This document shows positions 50,753-58,616 of a DNA stretch of 64,000 nucleotides, in pieces. The DNA is from CADEED01 sp963842515 (lineage in GTDB: Bacteria > Pseudomonadota > Gammaproteobacteria > Steroidobacterales > Steroidobacteraceae), in NCBI GenBank assembly GCA_963842515.1, contig CAWJGO010000002.1, positions 806,001 through 870,000 of the forward strand, read 5' to 3'. Each line of letters begins with the position of its first letter. Position 1 is the stretch's first letter. A program made the translations under genes and the position numbers. The notes under the pieces are model-generated. The model ran no database searches. It was not told the DNA's origin and was given only the letters and a program-made list of their open reading frames with translations.

Positions 50753-52279
50753 TCACCCCTGGTGATGCGCGCGGCGCGGCATCACCGGCCGCGCGCAGAC
50801 ACTGCGCAGATAGTCTGCGTGCAGGCGCTGACTTTCGACCTTCTGCCGAATGAAACCCAAGATGCGGCGCAGCTCGCTGTTCCGCAGCTCGGGTGGCGTG
50901 CGATCGGCGGCCGGATCGTATGACTCCGGCAACACGCCATGACCAACCAACAAGGACTGCCAGTCGTCGATGGTGAAAGTTTCGTGCTCGTAGTGCACGG
51001 TTTCGCCGCGCGCGCGGAAAGCTTCGACCTTGTGTACGAGTTCAGCACTTGGCACCGCGGCGCGCGCGCGCCTCCAGAACTCCGATTCTCCATATTGGTT
51101 CAGCTGGTAGTGCGCGCTCTGGAAGTCGCGCATCCGCTCGAACGCGGTTCGCACGTTCTGGTTGTATTCGTCGCGCTCGACACTGCAATCGGCCTGCACG
51201 GGGAACAAGGGTAGCAAGTGCACCAGGCCCAATTGCACGGCGTGCAAATCGACGAAATGCAGCGCATCGAAGACGCAGGCCGCCTCCCCGAGCGCCACGC
51301 AGTTCTTTTCCCAGGCACGCAGAGTGCGTCCCGGTCGACGCTCACGGATGACGACTCCGTGCAGCGGCATGCCCGCTGCGTCGGCGAGAGCCGCTGCGTC
51401 AGGTAGAAGATCGCTGCAATACGCCTGCTGCACGTGCATGCACACCTGGCTCGCGGCCAGCGCAACCCACCCCGAAGGTTGAGCGCGGATTTCCGAGTAG
51501 ATGGGCAGTGGCGAGCAAATCTCGCCATAGGCACAAAGCACGCGGTCGGCGGCAAAGTCATCGCGCCAGCTCTCGCGCCCGACGCCGAGCGCGCGCGCCA
51601 GCAGCGCCTCGCTTCCGGTCACGTCAAGGAAGAAATCGCCGGCAACGCGCCGCCCGTCATCGAGCAGCAACTCGCAGATGCCGCGCTGCTCATCGAGCCG
51701 GACCTCGAACCTGCGGGCCGCGTGGCACCGCACGCCGCGCCGCGTGGCGAGCTGACGCAGCCACAGACCATAGGGAATCGAAGGCAGGTGGTACCCATAG
51801 TCCGTGAAGCCGAAGCCATCGATTTCCGCGTCCGGTACCAGCATGCGGCCCTGCCGCGCGGCGACGGCGGTGAGCGAGAATTCCTCCAACGCCACCGCCA
51901 ATCCGTGGCGGCGCGCGAGTAGCCACTGCGGCAGGAATTCCTGGTCGTCGACGCGCGAACCGTTCGCTCCATGCGCATGAAAGAAGGCAGGCGCCTTGCC
52001 CGCATTATCGAGAAAACGACGGCCTAGCGTGAACGCAGCCCGGGTATCGCCTATCAGCCGCGCCTCCTCGATACGCAGACGTGTATGCAATGCCTCGAGT
52101 GCCGGCAGCGTGACGCAGACATCCGCGGCCTGCGCCTGCGACGGCAGCTCCACCACGGTGACCTCGACTCCCGCGGGCGCAAGCGCGTATTGCATCACGC
52201 AGGCCGACAGCCACACGGGAGCATCGCGGCCAACGATTATCAATTCACGGATGGCTGGTTCACGGACCGCGGAGTTCAC
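50753..52279 (-). CDS. Flavin halogenase-family protein lacking catalytic residues
   Basis: A 508-aa member of the tryptophan halogenase family that aligns along its whole length with the product of the upstream gene but has lost the catalytic signatures. The FAD motif GGGSAGW is VGRDAPVW (17-23). The Lys in TFKLG is Thr84 (AFTLG). WxWxIP is reduced to GWVALAA (270-276). The Glu-Ser pair in EPLEST becomes His341-Phe342. The fold landmarks (GDFFLDVTGSEALLARALG; RAWEKNCVALGEAACVF) remain. It therefore cannot halogenate by the known mechanism and may be a binding or structural partner. Its start overlaps the intact partner stop by 4 bp (52276-52279), which implies paired production. Confidence 0.85.
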   Translation of the reverse strand: MNSAVREPAIRELIIVGRDAPVWLSACVMQYALAPAGVEVTVVELPSQAQAADVCVTLPALEALHTRLRIEEARLIGDTRAAFTLGRRFLDNAGKAPAFFHAHGANGSRVDDQEFLPQWLLARRHGLAVALEEFSLTAVAARQGRMLVPDAEIDGFGFTDYGYHLPSIPYGLWLRQLATRRGVRCHAARRFEVRLDEQRGICELLLDDGRRVAGDFFLDVTGSEALLARALGVGRESWRDDFAADRVLCAYGEICSPLPIYSEIRAQPSGWVALAASQVCMHVQQAYCSDLLPDAAALADAAGMPLHGVVIRERRPGRTLRAWEKNCVALGEAACVFDALHFVDLHAVQLGLVHLLPLFPVQADCSVERDEYNQNVRTAFERMRDFQSAHYQLNQYGESEFWRRARAAVPSAELVHKVEAFRARGETVHYEHETFTIDDWQSLLVGHGVLPESYDPAADRTPPELRNSELRRILGFIRQKVESQRLHADYLRSVCARPVMPRRAHHQG

Positions 52280-53817
52280 AGCATCACCGCGTGCTTGATG
52301 AGGCGCGCCTCGCCGCAGTAGCGCGCGATGATTTCTTCATGCGCGGGCATTTCCGCCACGTGCGCCGCGACACGGGCATGCAGCTCCCGCAGTTTCGCGT
52401 CGAGTTGTTCACGCGGCATGAAGTCGGCGAGCCGGTCGTGGGCTTTCGGCATGAGGCCCTGGCCGAACAGCACCGCGAGCCAGCTGTCGCGCGAGAAGAA
52501 GCCATCCTTGAAATACGGCACATGTCCGCGAACATCGAACAGCCGCAGTTTATGGCGCAGGCTTTCGGGCAACTCGTAGTGACGGACGTGATCCCACAGC
52601 GGCTCGCCTATCCTGCGATTTGCCGTGTAGTGCAGGATCAGGAAATCGCGGATGCGCTCATAGAGCGCATCCGACAGGCGATTGAATTCACGCACCAGGC
52701 GCTCGTCAGGCCCGCGCGCTTCTGGCGAAGGCAGCAGGCGCAGCAAGTCCTGAATCGCCTTCTGGATCAGGAACAGGCTCGTGGATTCGAGCGGCTCGAG
52801 AAACCCGCTGGCAAGTCCAAGCGCGACGCAGTTGCGCTTCCAGGCTTGCGCACGGCGGCCGGCCCGAAACTTCAGCAGCCGCGGTTCGGCCTGCGCTGTG
52901 GCGTCGAGCGCCCCCAGCAACGTCGCGCGCGCTTCGTCTTCGCCCACGAACTGCGTCGAGAATACATGGCCGTTGCCCGTCCGGTGTTGCAAGGGGATGC
53001 GCCAGATCCACCCGCCCTTCTGCGCCGTCGAGCGCGTGAACGGCGTGAAGTCGGGCGAGCGATCGCAGGGCACGGCCCAGGCGCGGTCACAGGGCAGCCA
53101 GGAACTCCAGTCCTCCCAGGGGACTTGCAGCTTGTCACCGAGCAGCAGCGATCTGAATCCACTGCAGTCGACGAAGAAATCGCCGGCGATACGCTGACCG
53201 GATTCGAGCGTCAGCAACTCGATGTCACCCGTGTTGGCCTCGAGCTGTACATCGATCACCTGTCCCTCGATGCGTGTGACGCCGCGGGCCATCGCCTGGC
53301 GGCGCAGGAAATTCGCGTACAGCCCGGCATCGAAATGGTAGGCGTAGCCATAAAACGTGGAGCGAATCGCGCGCGTGTCGGGGAAGTCGAACGCGTTGCG
53401 CACGCAGGCACTGACCGCGCACGAGAATTCTCCGAGTGGTGGCGGGTTGAGCCCCAGCTCACGCGCACGCATCCAGAAATGCTGGAACTCCACGCCGCCC
53501 CACAGCTGGCCGAACGCGCCGAAAGGATGAACGTAGTGTTCGCCTGCGCGGTCCCAGCCGCGAAACTCGATACCGAGCTTGAAGGTACCCTGGGTCTCGC
53601 GCATGAACTGCGCCTCGTCGAGGTGCAGGAACTCATTGAAATCGCGCAGCGCAGGCAATGTCGCCTCGCCAACGCCGACAGTGCCGATGTCGTCGGACTC
53701 GACCAGTGTCAGGTGATAGCGTTGCGGATGCAGCGCTTGCGCACAGGCCGCGGCGCACATCCAGCCGGCGGAGCCACCTCCGACGATGACGATGTGCATG
53801 GGCTTGAGGTCGGACAT
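52276..53817 (-). CDS. Flavin-dependent tryptophan halogenase-family protein
   Basis: A 513-aa FADH2-dependent halogenase homologue. The FAD motif IVGGGSAGWM (11-20), GVGEATLP (48-55), catalytic Lys80 in GTFKLGIEF, WxWxIP at 270-275 (GGWIWRIPL) and the active-site Glu344-Ser345 in EPLEST are all present, so it could form lysine chloramine and halogenate. It would need a flavin reductase, not found here. Genes of this type are often found next to TonB-dependent receptors in carbohydrate loci of Caulobacter and Xanthomonas, where no halogenated product is known. The gene follows the receptor gene by 47 bp. The start at 53817 begins shortly before the FAD motif. Confidence 0.9.
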   Translation of the reverse strand: MSDLKPMHIVIVGGGSAGWMCAAACAQALHPQRYHLTLVESDDIGTVGVGEATLPALRDFNEFLHLDEAQFMRETQGTFKLGIEFRGWDRAGEHYVHPFGAFGQLWGGVEFQHFWMRARELGLNPPPLGEFSCAVSACVRNAFDFPDTRAIRSTFYGYAYHFDAGLYANFLRRQAMARGVTRIEGQVIDVQLEANTGDIELLTLESGQRIAGDFFVDCSGFRSLLLGDKLQVPWEDWSSWLPCDRAWAVPCDRSPDFTPFTRSTAQKGGWIWRIPLQHRTGNGHVFSTQFVGEDEARATLLGALDATAQAEPRLLKFRAGRRAQAWKRNCVALGLASGFLEPLESTSLFLIQKAIQDLLRLLPSPEARGPDERLVREFNRLSDALYERIRDFLILHYTANRRIGEPLWDHVRHYELPESLRHKLRLFDVRGHVPYFKDGFFSRDSWLAVLFGQGLMPKAHDRLADFMPREQLDAKLRELHARVAAHVAEMPAHEEIIARYCGEARLIKHAVML

Positions 53818-53864
53818 GAAATCGTGGGCGCCGCCGGAGGGGGTCCAACGGCGCCCACGCGGCG

Positions 53865-56800
53865 TCAGTATCTGAAACGCACGCCGAGCTGAAAGCGCCG
53901 ATCGTTGCGCACCCATCCTGAATCGAGCTTCACCGCCCTCGCCCCTGGCGTCAGCGTCGAATCACCGAACAGCTGCTGCTGGGTCACGGCGGTCGTGTTG
54001 AGGATGTTCGAGACGTCGAGCGAGAGCTCCATCTTGTCGCTGAGCGCGTAGCGCGCGGAACCGTCCAGATAGCCGTTGTCCTTCTGCCAGACGGGCAGTC
54101 CGACGCAGCAATCGAGATTGGCCGTCAGGAACTCCGAGCGCCAGGCGTAGGCAAGCCGCGCACCCACCTTGCCGAACTCGTACATGCCCACGACGTTGAA
54201 CGAATCGTCGGAGATGCCGGCCAGCCGATGCGAGTCGATGACATTGCTGGTGAACGACAGGGGATTGCCGGCATTGCCCTGCCCGCCCGTGGAGGTGTTG
54301 TTGCCGCCACCGAACGCCGAGGTGCTGCCGGGTAGATAGCCCGCCTGCACCGCGAGGTTGGAGTTGTCGATGTCCTCCTGTTCCGTGTGGGTGTAGTTGA
54401 GCTGCACACCCAGTCCCGCCCATGCACCCGGCAGCGAGTCGAAGAACGTCTGGTAGGCGATCTCGAATCCTTTGAGTGTGCCGCCGTTGCCCGGATCGTT
54501 GCTCGGGCCGCGGATGGTCACGGTCTGCGTGGTGCCGCCATTTTCGAGGTCGCGCAGCGCACGGCCATAGGCGATGGCGTTCTCGAGCCGCTTGTAGAAG
54601 AGGCCCACGGTGAACGAGCTGCTGCTGTCGAGGTACCACTCGTATGACAAGTCGAAGTTGTCGGCTTCCACGGGCTTCAACCCTGCGTATCCGGCTTCGG
54701 CCGCGAACACGAAGTTGTAGCCCGTGACCTGCCCCTGCGCGTTGCGGATCAGGTATGGCGAGCTATTGCTGGTGTCGATGGGTGGCGCGTTGATCGCCAC
54801 CGAATTGCGCAGCAGTCCGAAGTCGGGCCGCGACATGCTCTTGGAATAGCCAAACCGCACATACTGTTTGTCGGTCAGGCCAAAGCGCACGTTGAAGCTC
54901 GGCAACACGTTGGTGTAGTCGGCGTCGAGGGTGTTAGGCGTACCCGTTCCCGTGCTGAAGGCCAGCAACGCGGGCGTGAGCCAGCACTGGATGTCGGTAG
55001 CCTGGTTGGCGCCGTTGTTGCCAGGGTCGCAGGCACCCTGCCCGGAAGCCAACGCGTCGTTGTACCACTGCGCCGTCGGGAAACCGACCTGGCCGTCGCT
55101 CTGCACGTCGGTCTTCACGAAACGCACGCCGACATTGCCGACCACGTTGACGCTGCCGAGGTTCGCCTCTGGTCCGCCAAAGCGCAGCATTAGATAGGCG
55201 GCTTCGCTCTTCTCGCGCACGTTGAGGATCTCCGACGGGGTGAAGCACCCCTCGCCGGCGACATTCGCCGTGCGATCACACAGCGGGTTCCAGCCCTGCG
55301 GGGCGTTGACATTGCGATCGGCCAGCCCTTCGGTGTGCCGGTCGTAGTCGCGCAGCGTCCCCCGGTTCAGGAAAACCAGCGGTCCATTGGCGAACACGCT
55401 GCCGTCGTAGTGATCCGCGAGGCTGTAGCTCTCCCAGATGTCCGCGGGATATCCATTGAAAGGATTGGCATTGCCGCAGGCCGCCGGGTACGGCGCCGGC
55501 GCCGTGTTGTCGACATTGAAGCCCGGGCCGTTGCAGCCCCAGGCTGGCGCGATTGGCGCCCAGTTATAAGAGGAGTAGCGAACCTTCTGTTCCCGGTCGG
55601 CAAATCGCACGCCCGCCTTGAGTGAGCTCAACCAGCCACCGCTGCCCAGGTCGTATTCCACGTCGGCACGCGCCGCAATCTCGTCGGCGTCGTTGTTTTC
55701 CCAGTGGTCCTGGATGAACTGCATCCAGTAGTTGTGCGGGTTGGCGAGAAAGCCGTCGGCGTAGTTCACGTTGGGCGCGGGCGACAGGCCCACTTTCGGT
55801 GTGCCATTGCTGTCGGTGCTGTAGTCGACCTGCGCCAGGCTGTTGGCAGCCACGAGGATGTCGTAGTTGTTGGTGCGCGCCTTGATGTACTGCACGTCGA
55901 AGGCGGTGTGCAGGTCTTCATTGACGTCCCAGCGGACGTTGAACGAGAAGTCACGCGTCTGTTCGTCGTGGTTGAAGATGCGCGCCTCGTTGCTCACGTT
56001 CGATCCCGTGAGACACGGCGTGCCACCGCAGGCCTCGCTGCCGTTCACAAATGGCAGCCCGGGCACTGCCGAGCCGTGATTGATGTTCGCGGCGTTGGTT
56101 CCTTCGAAGAAGCCCGCGACGTCCGCCGGCTGGCCGATGACGCCCGAATCGAGCATGCCGTCGGCGCCGAACGCGAAGCTTCCGCCGAGCGGACGCCAGG
56201 CCGGCGCGTTGAATGGTGCCCACACCGGCGTGCCGAAACCGGCTCCCGTGGGCCAGCTGATGTTGGCGCTGCGCTCGATCCACGGATTCTCGTAGCGCGA
56301 GTGAATGCCGGTCAGCGTCATGATGAGGTTCTTGGCGTCGTTCTCGTACTGCATCGTGAGCGCGGCGCCGTGCCGGGTACGGTCATAGTCGACCTGCGAG
56401 AAGTTGACCTGCCCGGGCGCATAGCGCCAGCCCGAGCCGCCATAAGGATTGGAGTTGCAAACCACATTGCCGTCGCCATCGACATTGGCCGCCGGGAATG
56501 CGCCGCCAACCTGCGGGTAGTCGGAACACAGCGTGGAAATGCGCGTCATGTTGACCGCTTCGGTGCGCGTCAGGATGTTCGAATAGGCCGCGTTCAGCAG
56601 TAGTCCGAAGCGGCCACCACTGGTATCCCAGTTGTTGCTGTAGACCGCCGAGGCTTCGTAGGTCGGTTCCTCGGAGCGGCTGCCATAGTTGACACGGCCG
56701 GTCAGCGCAATCGCCTGCCCGTCCGAATCGAAAGGCACGCGCGTTCGCAGGTTCACGACTCCGGCGATGCCGCCCTCGATCATCTCCGCGGTCTGGTTCT

Positions 56801-57254
56801 TGTAAGTGTCCACGCCGGCCATGAGCTCAGGCGACACGTCATTGAAATTCAGGCCGCGATATCCGTCGGCCGAAAAGCTGTCGCGGCCGTTAAACTGCGT
56901 GCGGACGAACGTGAGACCACGGATGAGAACCGTGGCCGGCTCGGCCGAAAAGTGGTTGCTGTCGTCGCTCGACTGCAGCCGTGAGACGGTAATGCCAGGT
57001 ACGCGCTGCAAAGCTTCGGCGACGGACTTGTCGGGAAACGCGCCGATGTCGGTGGCCGTGATTGAATCGACGAAAGTATCGGAATCGAGCTTGATGGCCT
57101 GCGCCGACTCGAGCGATGCCCGCATTCCGGTGACGACCACCTCGGGTACTTCGTCAGCAACCGGTTCCTGCGCGAACGCCGGGTTGATGAGGACAGTGCC
57201 ACCCACGATGGTGAACAGCGCCCGCGATCCAAGCTTCGGAATGGTCTTCATCAC
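53865..57254 (-). CDS. TonB-dependent receptor, probable malto-oligosaccharide importer
   Basis: A 1129-aa outer-membrane receptor. A signal peptide ends NPAFAQEP (about residue 28), a TonB-box-like EVPEVVVTGMRASLESAQ follows, then the plug (ATDIGAFPDKSVAEALQRVPGITVSRLQ region; TVLIRGLTFVRTQFNGRDSF) and a long barrel ending in FQLGVRFRY. It has numerous Asn/Gly-rich extracellular loops. It matches the large receptors that flank LacI regulators and alpha-glucosidases. Divergent LacI, GH97 and MFS genes make an alpha-glucan substrate likely by context. It is the first gene of a three-gene unit with the two halogenase-family genes. Double Met start; the second is equally possible. Confidence 0.92.
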   Translation of the reverse strand: MMKTIPKLGSRALFTIVGGTVLINPAFAQEPVADEVPEVVVTGMRASLESAQAIKLDSDTFVDSITATDIGAFPDKSVAEALQRVPGITVSRLQSSDDSNHFSAEPATVLIRGLTFVRTQFNGRDSFSADGYRGLNFNDVSPELMAGVDTYKNQTAEMIEGGIAGVVNLRTRVPFDSDGQAIALTGRVNYGSRSEEPTYEASAVYSNNWDTSGGRFGLLLNAAYSNILTRTEAVNMTRISTLCSDYPQVGGAFPAANVDGDGNVVCNSNPYGGSGWRYAPGQVNFSQVDYDRTRHGAALTMQYENDAKNLIMTLTGIHSRYENPWIERSANISWPTGAGFGTPVWAPFNAPAWRPLGGSFAFGADGMLDSGVIGQPADVAGFFEGTNAANINHGSAVPGLPFVNGSEACGGTPCLTGSNVSNEARIFNHDEQTRDFSFNVRWDVNEDLHTAFDVQYIKARTNNYDILVAANSLAQVDYSTDSNGTPKVGLSPAPNVNYADGFLANPHNYWMQFIQDHWENNDADEIAARADVEYDLGSGGWLSSLKAGVRFADREQKVRYSSYNWAPIAPAWGCNGPGFNVDNTAPAPYPAACGNANPFNGYPADIWESYSLADHYDGSVFANGPLVFLNRGTLRDYDRHTEGLADRNVNAPQGWNPLCDRTANVAGEGCFTPSEILNVREKSEAAYLMLRFGGPEANLGSVNVVGNVGVRFVKTDVQSDGQVGFPTAQWYNDALASGQGACDPGNNGANQATDIQCWLTPALLAFSTGTGTPNTLDADYTNVLPSFNVRFGLTDKQYVRFGYSKSMSRPDFGLLRNSVAINAPPIDTSNSSPYLIRNAQGQVTGYNFVFAAEAGYAGLKPVEADNFDLSYEWYLDSSSSFTVGLFYKRLENAIAYGRALRDLENGGTTQTVTIRGPSNDPGNGGTLKGFEIAYQTFFDSLPGAWAGLGVQLNYTHTEQEDIDNSNLAVQAGYLPGSTSAFGGGNNTSTGGQGNAGNPLSFTSNVIDSHRLAGISDDSFNVVGMYEFGKVGARLAYAWRSEFLTANLDCCVGLPVWQKDNGYLDGSARYALSDKMELSLDVSNILNTTAVTQQQLFGDSTLTPGARAVKLDSGWVRNDRRFQLGVRFRY

Positions 57255-57331
57255 CTTTACTCCCCACTCAGGTTGATTGTCGGAACCGCGAGCCCGAGCC
57301 GCGTGAACCGGCGCCGCTTCGTCGTGCAGAG

Positions 57332-57477
57332 TTTGCGAATATTCATGAGCCCCCTTGCACGCATTTGCGTATATTTGCGTTCGCTAGTTGTGTGCTTTCA
57401 GCGATACTGCGGGCATACACTACGCCCGTTGCGAAAAATTGCGCAATAGCTATGGGCCGTTTTGCGTAAATTTGCGT
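57332..57477. promoter_or_regulatory. Operator-like repeats between receptor and LacI genes
   Basis: The 291-bp divergent region has two near-identical 17-bp sites, TTTGCGTATATTTGCGT (57364-57380) and TTTGCGTAAATTTGCGT (57461-57477), each holding two TTTGCG units 10 bp apart. A third related site TTTGCGAATATT lies at 57332-57343, and TTGCG-N5-TTGCG with an ATTGCGCAAT palindrome at about 57429-57447. Their spacing of about one helical turn and location between divergent genes suggest binding of the LacI regulator to loop or repress both promoters. Confidence 0.5.
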
Positions 57478-57545
57478 AGATCAGTATCGTGACGCGGTGC
57501 GCTGGCAGCGGTGTTCGCGCTAACAAATGAAGGAACTGGGGGGTT

Positions 57546-58568
57546 ATGCGTCTTTCAAACGATGAACGCGGCGGTGCGATCACTCTGGAGAAGCTCGCGA
57601 AGCTCGCGAAGGTCTCGGTCTCCACCGTCTCGCGCGCGCTCAACGATCACCCCTCGATCGGCAGCTCGACCAAGAAGCGGTTGTGGGCGCTGGCCCGCAA
57701 ACATGGCTATGAATTCCGCCGCCACATGCCGGCAAGCCCGATAGGCGCCGAAGGGGCCATCACAGTCGTCACTCCGCGAGTGCGCGGCCGTCCCCTGCCC
57801 CTGTCACATCCGTTCTTCCTCGAGCTGCTCGCGAGCATCGGCGAGGCGGCGCGCGATCGCGACTGCGACTTCACCGTCAGTCACCTCACGCCGGCTAACT
57901 ACGAGGACCTGGTGCACGCCACGACCACCGGCCGCGCGAACGGCGTGATCTTTCTCGGTCAGGGCGTGTTGCATGACGAGCTGAACCGGCTGGCGGAAAC
58001 CGAGAGCCGCTTCGTCGTGTGGGGCGCGCAGATTCCCGGCCAGAAATATTGCACCGTGGGCACGGACAACCTGCTCGGCGGCAAGCGCGCCACCCAGCAT
58101 CTGCTCAAGCTCGGACGAAAACGCATCCTGTTCATCGGTGGCAGCGATCCGGAAGCCACGCAGCGCTACCGCGGCTATGCCGAGGCGCTGCAGGAAGCGG
58201 GAATCCGCATCGATGACGCACTGATCGGCCGTGTCGAGTTCGAAGCAGAGTCGGCCGAAGCGGCGGTCGACGGACTCCTGCGGCGCAAGGTTCCTTTCGA
58301 GGGCATCGTTGCCGCGAGCGACCTCATCGCACTCGGCGCGATTCGCGCCCTGAGCCGCACGGGCCTCATCGTGCCGCGCGATGTCTCCGTGGTGGGCTAC
58401 GACAACATGTTGCTCAGCCGCCTGAGCACGCCGACCCTGAGCACCGTTCAGCAGGACATACCGAAAGCCGGCCGCATGCTGGTTTCCAAGCTTCTCGAAT
58501 GGACTGGCGACGAACGTCCGGAGTTGTTGTCGACGGAGCTGATCATTCGTGAGTCCTGCGGAGCCTGA
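57546..58568 (+). CDS. LacI-family transcriptional regulator
   Basis: A 340-aa regulator. The helix-turn-helix and hinge helix lie at about 11-60 (ITLEKLAKLAKVSVSTVSRALNDHPSIGSSTKKRLWALARKHGY in outline), followed by a periplasmic-binding-protein-like ligand domain (VGTDNLLGGKRATQHLLKLGRKRILFIGG; GYDNMLLSRLSTPTLSTVQQD). The residues are typical of sugar-responsive members. It lies between the divergent receptor and the GH97 gene 48 bp downstream, so it probably senses a malto-oligosaccharide or glucose derivative. It has a purine-rich ribosome site just upstream of ATG 57546. Confidence 0.92.
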   Translation: MRLSNDERGGAITLEKLAKLAKVSVSTVSRALNDHPSIGSSTKKRLWALARKHGYEFRRHMPASPIGAEGAITVVTPRVRGRPLPLSHPFFLELLASIGEAARDRDCDFTVSHLTPANYEDLVHATTTGRANGVIFLGQGVLHDELNRLAETESRFVVWGAQIPGQKYCTVGTDNLLGGKRATQHLLKLGRKRILFIGGSDPEATQRYRGYAEALQEAGIRIDDALIGRVEFEAESAEAAVDGLLRRKVPFEGIVAASDLIALGAIRALSRTGLIVPRDVSVVGYDNMLLSRLSTPTLSTVQQDIPKAGRMLVSKLLEWTGDERPELLSTELIIRESCGA

Positions 58569-58616
58569 GCGGCGCGCGTCGGCGTCATCAATTAGTTAGT
58601 CTCGAGGATAAAGATC

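Noticed and set aside
52291..53892. A 533-codon plus-strand frame opposite the intact halogenase
   Set aside because: Antisense to a protein with clear family motifs; composition is that of a shadow frame.
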